A stretch of 64,000 bases of DNA, taken from positions 186,001 to 250,000 of the forward strand of contig NZ_KQ960182.1 of NCBI RefSeq assembly GCF_001553115.1, read 5' to 3'. Positions 16,260 through 25,231 of this stretch are shown here, piece after piece. A program made the translations under genes and the position numbers. This stretch comes from Aedoeadaptatus coxii. GTDB lineage: Bacteria; Bacillota; Clostridia; Tissierellales; Peptoniphilaceae. The stretch's first letter is position 1. Every line of letters begins with the position of its first letter. The notes under the pieces are model-generated. The model was given only the letters and a program-made list of their open reading frames with translations, did not search any database and was not told the origin of the DNA.

Positions 16260-17326
16260 TTTTTCCCCCTTAAACTAACTAAGCGATTCGGATCGATGGC
16301 ATTGTCTGCTATAGAACCCATGCCGGTCATACACGCAATGGCCGTTTCTAACAGTTGAAAAAAGAGCGGACAACCGCTTCCCTCTCCGAGACGCATGGCG
16401 AGATCTAAACTCGGCTCCATTTTAAGTGCGCGAAACAATACATTCGATGCCTTTTCAGCACTTTTATGGGAAACAAAAAGATAATCTCGTACATGCTCAT
16501 TAAGTTCAATGGCAACGAGAGCCGCCACACCGGAAATAAGGCCGTCGACGACGACGGGTACACGATAATAAGCGCCGGCAATAAAGACGCCGACGATGCC
16601 CGCAATGTCAAACCCGCCGATGGAAGCCAGTATGTCGATCGTGTCGTTTTCAGGAGAAAGTCTTTTCAACGCCCTCTCGACCACGCGGAGTTTTTTGTCG
16701 TGTTGTACGTCGCTAATGCCTGCGCCGTATCCTACGCAATCTTCAATCGGCGCCGACGTCATGGCGGCGAGAAGTGCCGATGACGTGGTGGTGTTGCCGA
16801 TGCCCAGCTCACCCGTTCCTAAAATGGAGGAGCCATTTTTTATTTCCTTTTCGGCAATGGCGATGCCCATGTCGATCGCCCGAATGGCTTCTTCCCGTGT
16901 CATGGCGTTTTCTACGGAAATATTTCCGCTCCCCTCACTTATAACGCCGTCGATAATTCCTTCTTCCCTCTCCATAGTCTTGAGCATTCCCATGTCCACA
17001 ATACATAAATCGGCGCCCACGTGGCGGGAAAGGGCGGCGACCCCCGTTTCTCCCCGTGCCATGGCATTGGCGAGCATTTGCGTAAACTCTTGGGGAGACG
17101 AACTGATATCTTCCGCTACCACACCGTTATCGCTACACATTACGATAATCGATTTTTTTGAAAGAGAGGGAATCTTTCGACCTTGTATTCCCGCAAGGCG
17201 AATGGTCATCTCTTCCAACTTTCCCAAAGAACCGATGGGATGGGTTCGTTTATCCCAATATTTTTCGGCTTCTTCCATGCTTTTCTTGTCGGCCGGAATA
17301 ATGGCTTCGAGATACTCATTCAGCAT
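16256..17326 (-). CDS. cobT: Nicotinate-nucleotide--dimethylbenzimidazole phosphoribosyltransferase
   Basis: It activates the lower-ligand base (dimethylbenzimidazole or another base) to an alpha-ribotide. The 356-residue length matches CobT. Motifs include THPIGSLGKLEEM, CSDNGVVAEDISSSPQEFT, GIGNTTTSSALLAAM, GGFDIAGIVG, VVVDGLISGVAA and SHKSAEKAS; the C-terminal LRLGEGSGCPLFF-like stretch carries the catalytic Glu (MRLGEGSGCPLFFQLLE). No bluB or bza genes for making the base are in the window, so the base is either made elsewhere or taken up. Confidence 0.96.
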   Translation of the reverse strand: MLNEYLEAIIPADKKSMEEAEKYWDKRTHPIGSLGKLEEMTIRLAGIQGRKIPSLSKKSIIVMCSDNGVVAEDISSSPQEFTQMLANAMARGETGVAALSRHVGADLCIVDMGMLKTMEREEGIIDGVISEGSGNISVENAMTREEAIRAIDMGIAIAEKEIKNGSSILGTGELGIGNTTTSSALLAAMTSAPIEDCVGYGAGISDVQHDKKLRVVERALKRLSPENDTIDILASIGGFDIAGIVGVFIAGAYYRVPVVVDGLISGVAALVAIELNEHVRDYLFVSHKSAEKASNVLFRALKMEPSLDLAMRLGEGSGCPLFFQLLETAIACMTGMGSIADNAIDPNRLVSLRGKK

Positions 17327-17576
17327 GCGTTTTTTTCCTCTTTTCGATTTCCTCTCGCAGTCTGTCGTTAATATAATCGTAACCCTTAACCGTGTGAGGA
17401 ATGAAACAATTCGAGCAATCTTTTACGCCGCCGACATACTGAAAATTGCCGCCGCATTCTCTGTCTAATAAATAAAGAGGGCAATAGCAAAACATGCAGT
17501 TAAAATCCCCTTTATATTCGTGGCAGGGGAAATATTTACAGTCCCTATTGGTGTAAAAGCGATAGGAGTATTTCAT
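17316..17576 (-). CDS. Cysteine-rich small-domain protein of cobalamin clusters
   Basis: This 86-residue protein has nine cysteines, including CKYFPCHEY, CMFCYCPLY, CGGNFQY and CSNCFIPH. It matches the cysteine-rich small domain (PF04071 as I recall it), which often lies in or near cobalamin gene clusters. The spacing suggests metal or Fe-S binding. ATG at 17576 overlaps the end of cbiJ by 32 bases and its own end overlaps cobT by 11, so it is plainly a member of the operon. Its role in the pathway is not established. Confidence 0.85.
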   Translation of the reverse strand: MKYSYRFYTNRDCKYFPCHEYKGDFNCMFCYCPLYLLDRECGGNFQYVGGVKDCSNCFIPHTVKGYDYINDRLREEIEKRKKTHAE

Positions 17577-18300
17577 TGGAAATCCTTTCCGTAATAGCCG
17601 ACAGCTCGTCGAAATCGTAGCCTTCTTCCCCTTCCGTGGAAATGACGAGGGATGTCATGTTCAAATCTTTGGCCACATTTATTTTTTCGTAAAATCCGGA
17701 GCCTTCTCCGCTGTTTTTCGTCACTAAGTAATCGGCTTCGGCATGTTTAAAAAGGGCGTAATTCATAGCGTAATCGAAGGGCCCGAGCATAGCCACCATA
17801 TCCTTCATCTCCACGCCCGCCTCTCTTAATATATGGATGCTCTTTTCCGACGGAATTATGCGATAAATATGGCGGTTCTCTCCTCGCGCCGATTGAAACA
17901 AATCACTGTGTTTGGAACCTGTCGTAAAATAAAAGGTGCCTTTGTGTTTGGAAATATACTCGGCACAGGAAGCATAATCTTTAAATAGGATGTCGCCGCC
18001 TTCGCCGAGAGGGCGTAGATGTCGATAATAAGGAATCGCACATATTTCGGCAGCGCCCCTTCCTTCCTTCGAAACGATCTTCGCAAAGGGATGGCTCATG
18101 TCGATTACGGCGCAAATATCGTGATCTTTAATAAAGTCCACCATGCCGTTTTTATCCATGGAGCCGATGTGAACTTCCGCTTCTTCAGGAAGAAATTCCA
18201 GACTTTCCTCGGTCACGACAGAGACAATATAGGTACGAGGATCTAGCGTCTTGGCGAGACGCACACCTTCCGAGGTGCCGCCGATGATCCACATTTTCAT
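17545..18300 (-). CDS. cbiJ: Cobalt-precorrin-6A reductase
   Basis: CbiJ reduces the cobalt-precorrin-6A macrocycle with NAD(P)H. The N-terminal nucleotide-binding motif WIIGGTSEGVRLAK (4-17) is characteristic. DMSHPFAKIVSKEG (about 67-80), YYRHLRPLGEG, FTTGSKHSDLF, MLGPFDYAMN and DYLVTKNSGEGSGFYEK are all CbiJ/CobK family stretches. The length is 251 residues. It lies immediately downstream of cbiH with a 4-base overlap. Confidence 0.95.
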   Translation of the reverse strand: MKMWIIGGTSEGVRLAKTLDPRTYIVSVVTEESLEFLPEEAEVHIGSMDKNGMVDFIKDHDICAVIDMSHPFAKIVSKEGRGAAEICAIPYYRHLRPLGEGGDILFKDYASCAEYISKHKGTFYFTTGSKHSDLFQSARGENRHIYRIIPSEKSIHILREAGVEMKDMVAMLGPFDYAMNYALFKHAEADYLVTKNSGEGSGFYEKINVAKDLNMTSLVISTEGEEGYDFDELSAITERISNEILLSLLHQ

Positions 18301-19025
18301 AATTCGTAGCCTCTCGGCGTAATCATATAGCCGTTTTCCACATAGGTCGTCTTGTTGCCGACGATAACCATGGTCTTCATATCTATTTTCTCGTAATCTA
18401 TCGTATCGATGGTGGCGAGGGTGATTTCTTCCCCTTCCCGACAGGCGTCTTTTACCACGGCAACCGGTCGATCGCCGGAAAAGCCTTCTTCTTTTAAAAT
18501 GGCAAAGGCCTTTTCCAAATAATCCGCTCTTCCCTTGGACCTGGGATTATAGAAACTGATGACGAAATCGCCGCGCGCCGCCAAACGTACGCGCTCCATA
18601 ATAAGCTCGTAGGGCGTCATTAAGTCGGAAAGGCTAATGGTCGCCGAATCGTGCATAATAGGCGCCCCTACGCGAGAAGCCGCCGCAAAATTGGAGCTAA
18701 TGCCGGGAACGACTTCGATCACTATATCTTCTTTCGACGCCATCTGTAATATTGGCCCCGCCATGCCGTAAAGCCCGGCATCGCCAGTGGAAATAATGGA
18801 AGTGGTGATCCCGGATTTTGCAAGATCGATGGCCTTTTGACAGCGCTGAATCTCTGATTTCATGCCCGTGGAATAACACTCTTTCCCCTCCGTAAAATCC
18901 TTTACATAGTCCAAATACGGCGTGTAGCCGACGATGGCCTCGGAATCTTTGAGACAGTCCGCCATGTGCGTAGTGAAATGCTCTTTTCCTCCAGGACCGA
19001 TGCCGATAATGTATAGTTTCCTCAC
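18297..19025 (-). CDS. cbiH: Cobalt-precorrin-3B C17-methyltransferase
   Basis: It uses S-adenosylmethionine to methylate C17 and contract the ring of cobalt-precorrin-3. The SUMT-fold signature YIIGIGPGGKEHFT is at residues 5-18. AIVGYTPYLDYV, ISTGDAGLYGMAGPI, VVPGISSNFAAASRVGAPI and FYNPRSKGRADYLEKA fit CbiH/CobJ rather than the other methylases in this cluster. It starts with GTG at 19025 after GGAGGAAATAAA and overlaps cbiG by 4 bases. Confidence 0.95.
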   Translation of the reverse strand: MRKLYIIGIGPGGKEHFTTHMADCLKDSEAIVGYTPYLDYVKDFTEGKECYSTGMKSEIQRCQKAIDLAKSGITTSIISTGDAGLYGMAGPILQMASKEDIVIEVVPGISSNFAAASRVGAPIMHDSATISLSDLMTPYELIMERVRLAARGDFVISFYNPRSKGRADYLEKAFAILKEEGFSGDRPVAVVKDACREGEEITLATIDTIDYEKIDMKTMVIVGNKTTYVENGYMITPRGYEL

Positions 19026-19999
19026 TTTATTTCCTCCGTTACGCTTAAAGTTAAACCTGAAGACGATACTTTTTCCACGAGTAATCGCTCGCCGCCCATA
19101 AGGGCCGCCGGGCAGGACACGGCTTTTACGCCCACAGTTTGTTTTACAAAATCACTACCGCCGCAGAAAGATTCCTTTTTGGAAAGGGTCTTTGCATCAT
19201 ACACATTTAATGGAATAGCCGCCGCTTTGCAAAAGGTTTTAATGGATTCTTCGTCGCCTTTAATATCGATGGTATGGGCAACCGATATTGCCCGTAAATC
19301 CCATCCGTTTTCCACAAAAGTCTTTTCGACAAGAGCCGTTAAATCTTCAACCTTCGTCCCCTTTTTTGAGCCGATTCCAAGATGAAGTACCTTCGGGATT
19401 AACTGAAGGCCGTCGTCCATACAAAGGGCATCGTAAGATACGACGATACCCTTGCGTTCGAGAGCTTCTTCAATAGAATGTGCTTGAACTATATGGGGAT
19501 AATCCGGCCGAACGTTCCTCTCGGAATAAAAATAGACCGGCTTGCCCGACACCATGGCCGCCGCAATTTCTTTCATGCGCTTCATATCGGCGATGACATA
19601 ATTATTTTCTTTTGCAAAAAGATCGATGGAAGTGTAGCCCAAATGATCGGATGCCGTCGTAATAATGGGCACGGCGCCGATTATTGCCGCAATCTCTCTA
19701 GCGAAATCATTGGCACCACCTAAGTGGCCGCTTAAAACCGAAATGACGTATTGTCCGGTAGGATCGATGACGACCACCGCAGGATCCTTACGCTTGTCGC
19801 GAAGGACGGACGCCAAATACCGCACGGCGATGCCAACCGCCCCGATAAAAATAATGCGATCGTATGTGTTGAAAATTGCCTCGAAATCTTCCTTCGACAC
19901 ATTGTTTCCGAAATTCTTCCCGTATAGATCGTATTCGGATAAATGGCGAGCGGCCAACTCCGCTCCCTGTGGTGAAAAAACTAATACCGCCGCTTTCAC
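19022..19999 (-). CDS. cbiG: Cobalt-precorrin-5A hydrolase
   Basis: CbiG opens the lactone ring and releases acetaldehyde in the anaerobic pathway; its presence marks the oxygen-independent route. Three parts are visible: the N-terminal domain (IFIGAVGIAVRYLASVL, VVVIDPTGQYVISVLSGHLGG), a linker domain (TTASDHLGYTSIDLFAKEN), and the C-terminal domain (LGIGSKKGTKVEDLTALVEKT and KESFCGGSDFVKQTVGV with VSCPAAL). The length is 325 residues. It starts with GTG at 19999, overlapping the cbiF stop by 4 bases. Confidence 0.96.
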   Translation of the reverse strand: MKAAVLVFSPQGAELAARHLSEYDLYGKNFGNNVSKEDFEAIFNTYDRIIFIGAVGIAVRYLASVLRDKRKDPAVVVIDPTGQYVISVLSGHLGGANDFAREIAAIIGAVPIITTASDHLGYTSIDLFAKENNYVIADMKRMKEIAAAMVSGKPVYFYSERNVRPDYPHIVQAHSIEEALERKGIVVSYDALCMDDGLQLIPKVLHLGIGSKKGTKVEDLTALVEKTFVENGWDLRAISVAHTIDIKGDEESIKTFCKAAAIPLNVYDAKTLSKKESFCGGSDFVKQTVGVKAVSCPAALMGGERLLVEKVSSSGLTLSVTEEIK

Positions 20000-20748
20000 T
20001 GTACGCCCTTTCGAAAATCCGTGGAAAAATGTTTGTCGTAAAGTTTGCTCTTTTCGTAATCTCCCTTTAAAAAATCGCCTACGAGAATTTGAGCATGCTT
20101 CGTAATGCCCTCGGCTTTCACATCTTCTACGACATGCTCCAAGGTGGAGCGTATAATTTTTTCATCCGCCCAGCTCGCCTTGTAAACTACGGCAATAGGC
20201 GTCGTCGGTTCATAAGATGTTAAAAGATCCTCTACGAGAGAAGGAATTTGTCCTGCGGAAAGGAAAATGCACATGCTGGCGCGGTGGGTTGCGAGAGAAG
20301 GAATAGATTCCTTTTCCGGAACGAGGGTTCGCCCTGCTTTACGGGTTAGAATGACTGTCTGGCTCACGCCCGGCAGGGTAAGTTCCCTTTCGATAGAGGC
20401 AGCCGCCGCAGAAAAGGAACTGACGCCGGGCACCACCTTGTAGGAAATACCCATTTCCTCTAGAGCGTCCATTTGTTCCTGAATGGCGCCGTAAACGCTG
20501 GGATCTCCCGTATGAAGACGCACTACTTTTTCTTTACGTGAATCGGCGATGCGCATAACGTCGAGCACCTCATCCAAATGCATAGTGGCACTGTTGAAAA
20601 ATCGAGCGCCTTCTTTTGCAAAATTTAAATGGGCGGAGTCCACAAGACTTCCGGCATAAATGATGACATCAGCTTCTTCGATTAACTTTCTTCCTTTTAC
20701 GGTAATGAGATCCACATCCCCCGGGCCCGCTCCCACAAATGCAATCAT
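19996..20748 (-). CDS. cbiF: Cobalt-precorrin-4 C11-methyltransferase
   Basis: This SAM-dependent methylase acts at C11. The N-terminal VGAGPGDVDLITVKG (5-19) and ADVIIYAGSLVD are typical CbiF/CobM, as are VRLHTGDPSVYGAIQEQMD, VVPGVSSFSAAAASIERELTLPG and TVILTRKAGRT. The C-terminus has VVYKASWADEKIIR. It is 250 residues and joined to cbiT and cbiG by 4-base overlaps. Confidence 0.96.
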   Translation of the reverse strand: MIAFVGAGPGDVDLITVKGRKLIEEADVIIYAGSLVDSAHLNFAKEGARFFNSATMHLDEVLDVMRIADSRKEKVVRLHTGDPSVYGAIQEQMDALEEMGISYKVVPGVSSFSAAAASIERELTLPGVSQTVILTRKAGRTLVPEKESIPSLATHRASMCIFLSAGQIPSLVEDLLTSYEPTTPIAVVYKASWADEKIIRSTLEHVVEDVKAEGITKHAQILVGDFLKGDYEKSKLYDKHFSTDFRKGVQ

Positions 20749-21281
20749 CTTTTAATTCCTTTCAATAAAAAGACGCCGTTTTCCGCGCGCAAAATTCCGA
20801 TTTTATCTTCTCGCGACACGGCGATATGTTTTACCGTCATCTCATATCCTTTTTCCTTTAAAAAGCGCCGCATGGTTTCCACATTTTGAAGGGTCACAAA
20901 ATTTCCGCATAAAATTCCACCTGTTTTTAAGTGACCATGGCTGTAATTCAATATCTCTCTCAAATTTCCCCTGCTTCCGCCGATGAAAATGCGGTCATAG
21001 ATTTTGTCGCCAAGGGAATCCGGTGCCTTCCCCGGTAAAATAGTAAGATCCACTCCGAAGCGCTCTCCGTTTATAGCGATTAAATCCAGCGCTTCCTCGT
21101 TACATTCCGATGCCGTCACATGGCAGCCGAGGGATGCGGCAGCGATGGCAATGGAGCCCGTGCCCGATCCGATATCGAGAAAATCCATGCCTGAACTTAA
21201 ATCAAAGTCCGCCATAGTAAGAGTACGTACCTCCGATTTCGTCATAGGAACTTTTCCCCTTATATAATCTTCATCCTTCAT
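20745..21281 (-). CDS. cbiT: Cobalt-precorrin-6B C15-methyltransferase (decarboxylating)
   Basis: CbiT methylates C15 and decarboxylates the acetate side chain at C12. GKVPMTKSEVR and FLDIGSGTGSIAIAAA form the family N-terminus and SAM-binding motif I, and FIGGSRGNLREIL is the later CbiT signature. The longest frame begins at a TTG (21296), but ATG at 21281 gives the usual N-terminus MKDEDYIRGKVPMTK and 178 residues. It overlaps the end of cbiE by 11 bases. CbiE and CbiT are separate proteins here, not the fused CobL type. Confidence 0.94.
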   Translation of the reverse strand: MKDEDYIRGKVPMTKSEVRTLTMADFDLSSGMDFLDIGSGTGSIAIAAASLGCHVTASECNEEALDLIAINGERFGVDLTILPGKAPDSLGDKIYDRIFIGGSRGNLREILNYSHGHLKTGGILCGNFVTLQNVETMRRFLKEKGYEMTVKHIAVSREDKIGILRAENGVFLLKGIKR

Positions 21282-21870
21282 CCAATGCAAGCTCAATCAC
21301 CCCTAATGCCAAATCGCCTTCAATGGCGAAACTTTCGCCAATAGCTTTCGTCTCCATCATTTCATTGTCGTAGGAAAGATAACTGGCGCCGTGGATCATT
21401 CCCTCTGCGCCTTTTTCTTTTAAGTCGGCGGAAAGTTCCGTCAGGGAATAATGTTTATCCAGTAGTACGCAAGAAATCTTTTGTCGCAAAAGGAAATCGA
21501 CATTTTTCTCCCTGCCGTGAAAAGAATAAAATGTCATACTATCCCATGGAATTTGCAACTTCGATGCAGCATACTGCATGCTGCTGATCCCCGGTACGAC
21601 GCGATGGATGTTCATACCGCGGCGCTTTAGTGTAGCGGCCAAACCGTAAAACAGAGGATCGCCACTTACGACGACGGCGAGATGATCGTCACCGACGGCT
21701 TCTTCCGCTTCACTTATGCGTCGGATTTCAACGATATCGTCGCGAATAAATGCCAAACTTTCCTTTAATCGGGGAAAGGCTACGACACGATCTGCCGATT
21801 GAATGGCCTCAATGGCATCGAGGGTCATGGAGCCACGGCTTCCCGGTCCGGCCCCTACTAAGGTAATCAT
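21271..21870 (-). CDS. cbiE: Cobalt-precorrin-7 C5-methyltransferase
   Basis: This SAM-dependent tetrapyrrole methylase acts at C5. The N-terminal VGAGPGSRGSMTLDAIEAI and SADRVVAFPRL fit CbiE. VVVSGDPLFYGLAATLKRRG and VVPGISSMQYAASKLQIPWDS follow, with FYSFHGRE after them. The 199-residue length fits the single-function protein. ATG at 21870 overlaps the cbiD stop by 4 bases. Confidence 0.95.
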   Translation of the reverse strand: MITLVGAGPGSRGSMTLDAIEAIQSADRVVAFPRLKESLAFIRDDIVEIRRISEAEEAVGDDHLAVVVSGDPLFYGLAATLKRRGMNIHRVVPGISSMQYAASKLQIPWDSMTFYSFHGREKNVDFLLRQKISCVLLDKHYSLTELSADLKEKGAEGMIHGASYLSYDNEMMETKAIGESFAIEGDLALGVIELALDEG

Positions 21871-22922
21871 GATAAATCCTCCATGGTATAAATCTTCCCG
21901 TGAATGTCCATATCCTCTCGCTTTAAATAGCGTTTAACACGCTCCTCGATTCCCCGCTCCATTACCTCTAAAATGTCGCCGTAGCCCTCTTCTCGGCAAC
22001 GGATAAGGGCACGTTCCGCCGTAACTTCTTTTTCCACGGATTCAATAAATTCTCTCGGCGCATTCATCTTAAATAAGTAATAAGCCAGCGACTCCATACG
22101 GCCGTCGGCGACGGCGGAGTGGGTTTGAAAAATACCGATGGCGAGTTTGGCCATTTTCCCAATATGACCTAAGACGATAATCTTTTGAAATCCCTTGTCC
22201 CGTGCAAGACACAAAGCGTCGCCGAAATAATTGGATACTTGTACCACTCGATCATTTTCGTAATGTTTTTTAGCGTAGTTTTCGCCGTAATGTCCGGGCG
22301 TCAACACAATGCTCTTCACGCCGAGATGTTTTAAGGACTCCAACTCCATATTGATCGTCGCCACATAGGCATCTTTACTCATGGGCCGCACGAGACCGCT
22401 CGTTCCCAAAATGGAAAGGCCGCCGACGATTCCCAGCCGAGGATTAAACGTCTTTTTCGCCAAAGCTTCTCCCTCGGGAATATTGATTTCGATGGCGATG
22501 CCCTCGCCTTTATGCTCCTCTAAAATTTTCTTAATTTCTTTTTTCGGCACGGGATTAATAGCCAGTTCTCCCGCCGTTCCAAATAAACTGTCTTCGGTAA
22601 AAACGCCGACGCCCATACCTTTCCGCCAGGTAATCTTTCCATCCTCGGTCTTTTCCACAGTGACCTGCAGTTCCATGCCGTCGGTAATGTCGGGATCGTC
22701 GCCGCTATCTTTTATAACGGAATAGGTGGCGCGCTCATGGGTTCGCGAAATTTCCCTCGTTTCGATGGCGAGAACATCTCCCGCCGGAACCTGCACGCGA
22801 ACGAGATCGACGGTCTCCCCACTTTCGAGAGAGGTAATGGCAGCTTGTGTCGCCGCCACGGCGCACGTGCCCGTCGTATAGCCCATGCGCATGGATTTTC
22901 CGTCGACGATGGTAGATCTCAT
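21867..22922 (-). CDS. cbiD: Cobalt-precorrin-5B C1-methyltransferase
   Basis: CbiD methylates C1 and is specific to the anaerobic pathway. It has the signature MRMGYTTGTCAVAATQAA near the N-terminus, DPDITDGMEL, AINPVPKKEI, NPRLGIVGGLSILGTSG and LTPGHYGENYAK, and the glycine-rich VLGHIGKMAKLAIG in the C-terminal half. The 351-residue length is usual. It overlaps cbiC and cbiE by 4 bases. Confidence 0.97.
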   Translation of the reverse strand: MRSTIVDGKSMRMGYTTGTCAVAATQAAITSLESGETVDLVRVQVPAGDVLAIETREISRTHERATYSVIKDSGDDPDITDGMELQVTVEKTEDGKITWRKGMGVGVFTEDSLFGTAGELAINPVPKKEIKKILEEHKGEGIAIEINIPEGEALAKKTFNPRLGIVGGLSILGTSGLVRPMSKDAYVATINMELESLKHLGVKSIVLTPGHYGENYAKKHYENDRVVQVSNYFGDALCLARDKGFQKIIVLGHIGKMAKLAIGIFQTHSAVADGRMESLAYYLFKMNAPREFIESVEKEVTAERALIRCREEGYGDILEVMERGIEERVKRYLKREDMDIHGKIYTMEDLS

Positions 22923-23539
22923 CGTCCGACGACCTCGTATAAAAGAGCGTTTAAAATCGAGGCCGCTACATTGGATCCTCCCTTGGTTCCCAATGTTCGA
23001 ATGTAGGGAATATCGTAGTTGCCTATAGCATCTTTCGATTCCTCGGCGCCGACAAAACCGACGGGCACGGCGATGACGAAATCGGGCTCTACTCTCTCCT
23101 CATCGATCAACTCCAACAAGCGGAAAAGTGCCGTAGGCGCATTGCCGATCATAAAAGCTTTACATCCCTTCTCTACCGCTTTTTCCAATGCGACGATGCT
23201 CCGCGTCGTTTTCCGAGATTTAGCCTCTTCCGCCACATCCTCGTCGGAAATAAAGGTCATAAGTTCACAGCCGCTGGCTTCCAGAGCTTTTTTATTCACA
23301 CCTGCACGGCCCATATTTGTATCCGTATAAATGGGCAAGCCGTTTGATATAGATACTTTTGCCGATTCAATAAACTTCGGATGAAAATCAATTATAAAGC
23401 GATAATCTACATCTCCTGTGGTGTGGATCATGCGCATGACAATGGGAAGTTCCTCCGGCTTAAATTCAACATCTTCCATATAAGCTTCGATTAAATCCAT
23501 TGAGGTCATTTCAATTTCCTTCGGTTGCTTGATGTACAT
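22919..23539 (-). CDS. cbiC: Cobalt-precorrin-8 methylmutase
   Basis: CbiC moves a methyl group from C11 to C12 to give cobyrinic acid. MIHTTGDVDY carries the catalytic His, and YTDTNMGRAGVNK, AFMIGNAPTALFRLLE, AVPVGFVGAEESK and LGTKGGSNVAASILNAL are all strong family motifs. A GTG at 23548 opens a longer frame, but ATG at 23539 has AAGGAGTG at eight bases and gives the usual MYIKQPKEIE start and 206 residues. It overlaps the cobD end by 29 bases. Confidence 0.96.
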   Translation of the reverse strand: MYIKQPKEIEMTSMDLIEAYMEDVEFKPEELPIVMRMIHTTGDVDYRFIIDFHPKFIESAKVSISNGLPIYTDTNMGRAGVNKKALEASGCELMTFISDEDVAEEAKSRKTTRSIVALEKAVEKGCKAFMIGNAPTALFRLLELIDEERVEPDFVIAVPVGFVGAEESKDAIGNYDIPYIRTLGTKGGSNVAASILNALLYEVVGR

Positions 23540-24581
23540 GGGCTGCACTCCTTTCCAATGATTTCCATGCGTCGATAAATTGATTGTTCTCTTCTATTTT
23601 CCGAACGGCAATGCGAATATAATCTTTTAAAACAGCATCGGAATAGGTTCGTACCAATATTCCTCTTTCCAATAAAAAGTTAAAAGCATATTTTGTGGAA
23701 ATAGTCTTTAATTCAATCAGGATAAAATTCGCCTCACCTTTAAAAGCCTTGCCGACTGCTGAACTGTTCACAGCTTCCAATAACCGTACCCGTTCCTCGG
23801 CAACGTAGCGTTTCGTGTTTTTAAAATAATCGTCTAAATCCTCTAATACCTGCCCCGCTTCCGACGCCATACAGTTCACCGTCCAGGGCAATTGGCGTGC
23901 TTCAAACTCTTCTTTTAATTTATGGGGCATACCGGCGAATCCTAATCGTACGCCGGCCAAAGCGGCGCTTTTTGTGGCGGCACGGACTTTTATCATACGT
24001 GGATATGATAGCCCAAAGGAAGGGTTTACATTTGGTAAGTCGACGAAATCGATAAATGTCTCATCGATTAATAAATACCCGTCATTGGATTCCACCGCAT
24101 GATATATTTTTTCGATTTCATCATTTTTAAGCACATAGCCCGTTGGATTGTTGGGGTTGGTTAAAATCGTGAGAACGCCGCCAGGCATATTACGAATAAA
24201 GTCGTCGACAGAAAGGCGAAATGGCGGATCCATGTGAAAACGACTGACGGTTTTCCCCTCGTTTTTTACAATTTTCTCATATTCGTTAAAACACGGCTCG
24301 GCGATGTAAATGCCGGGGAACATTCGAATACAACCATCGATAATTTCCATGGCTCCGTTTCCTACGACGAGGTTCTTTTCATCGCAGCCCATAAATACCG
24401 CGAGAGATTTCTTCAATGCGCGATAATAGCGATCGGGGTAACGATCCGCTGATCCCAGCGCATTTTTCATGGCCCTGTTGACTTTTTCATGTATCCCGAG
24501 GGGATTAATATTGGAGCTGAAGTCGATTATAGGACCTTTATGCGATCCCCTATACGATTCAATATCACCGCCATGTTCCAC
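23511..24581 (-). CDS. cobD: Threonine-phosphate decarboxylase-like aminotransferase
   Basis: This PLP enzyme should make (R)-1-amino-2-propanol phosphate, the linker of the nucleotide loop. It begins with the CobD-type stretch VEHGGDIESYRG, followed by DFSSNINPLG, RYPDRYYRALK, VVGNGAMEIID, TNPNNPTG (the cofactor region) and the lysine-containing ATKSAALAGVRLGFAG. GTG at 24581 is preceded by GGGAGG at eight bases; a longer frame from 24632 would overlap cbiL by more than 100 bases and is rejected. This gives 356 residues. Histidinol-phosphate aminotransferase is related, but the operon favours CobD. Confidence 0.88.
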   Translation of the reverse strand: MEHGGDIESYRGSHKGPIIDFSSNINPLGIHEKVNRAMKNALGSADRYPDRYYRALKKSLAVFMGCDEKNLVVGNGAMEIIDGCIRMFPGIYIAEPCFNEYEKIVKNEGKTVSRFHMDPPFRLSVDDFIRNMPGGVLTILTNPNNPTGYVLKNDEIEKIYHAVESNDGYLLIDETFIDFVDLPNVNPSFGLSYPRMIKVRAATKSAALAGVRLGFAGMPHKLKEEFEARQLPWTVNCMASEAGQVLEDLDDYFKNTKRYVAEERVRLLEAVNSSAVGKAFKGEANFILIELKTISTKYAFNFLLERGILVRTYSDAVLKDYIRIAVRKIEENNQFIDAWKSLERSAAHVHQATEGN

Positions 24582-25231
24582 GGTTCTTTCCTCCCTAAAA
24601 TTAAACTCATATACGCTTTGCGATCCTCGCATTTTTTGGAATCGTCAGTCATAACCCAGTGATCCGTTTCAATGTTTTCAAAATATAAGGGATAGTAACC
24701 CTTTGCCCTTAATTGGCTGAAAATTTCATCACCTTTTGTGGTTTTTAAAACCGCCACCATGTCGGCGGTTACATTTTCTTCATCTTCCAAATTATCTACG
24801 AGTAAAAAGGAATCGCCTTTTTTAACGAGAGCCTCGACGATGCCGTTAATGGCCGCCAAAAAAGCGGGAATCCCCGGCACAAGTTCCATTTGAATATCCG
24901 TTGATGGATAGCGATGGAATACTTCCAGTAGGGTGGCGTAAATCGTTCCGTCGCCTAGTGTAATAAGGACGGAAAGCTCTCCGCTTTTTGTCGTCTCATC
25001 AATTAATCGCGCGGAATCTTCGTAAATTTCTCTTATATCTTCCCCCATGGGAAATTCGATAAATACAACTTTTTCTTCGTCGATAAAATCTTTTACAATA
25101 TCGTAGGCTCGCGTCTTGCCCTTATTACGAGGAACAAAAATATGGTCGGCTCGTTCCAAATAGCGAAGGGCTCTAAGGGTTATTAAATCCTCTGCGCCGG
25201 GTCCGACGCCGATACCTATTAATTTACGCAT
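24527..25231 (-). CDS. cbiL: Cobalt-precorrin-2 C20-methyltransferase
   Basis: It methylates C20 of cobalt-factor II/precorrin-2 using SAM. IGIGVGPGAEDLITLRALRYLERAD (read in parts at residues 5-29) is the CbiL/CobI beginning. HIFVPRNKGKTRAYDI, VLITLGDGTIYATLLEVF and ELVPGIPAFLAAING follow. The 234-residue length is standard. It overlaps cbiK by 8 bases, and its 3' end overlaps the start of cobD by 55. Confidence 0.95.
   Translation of the reverse strand: MRKLIGIGVGPGAEDLITLRALRYLERADHIFVPRNKGKTRAYDIVKDFIDEEKVVFIEFPMGEDIREIYEDSARLIDETTKSGELSVLITLGDGTIYATLLEVFHRYPSTDIQMELVPGIPAFLAAINGIVEALVKKGDSFLLVDNLEDEENVTADMVAVLKTTKGDEIFSQLRAKGYYPLYFENIETDHWVMTDDSKKCEDRKAYMSLILGRKEPWNMAVILNRIGDRIKVL

Noticed and set aside
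16596-17468. 290-codon plus-strand ORF
   Set aside because: It is the antisense shadow of cobT with low-complexity Ser/Pro composition and no ribosome-binding site.
24582-24632. N-terminal extension of cobD
   Set aside because: It lies in cbiL coding sequence in another frame and precedes the GTG with a clear ribosome-binding site.
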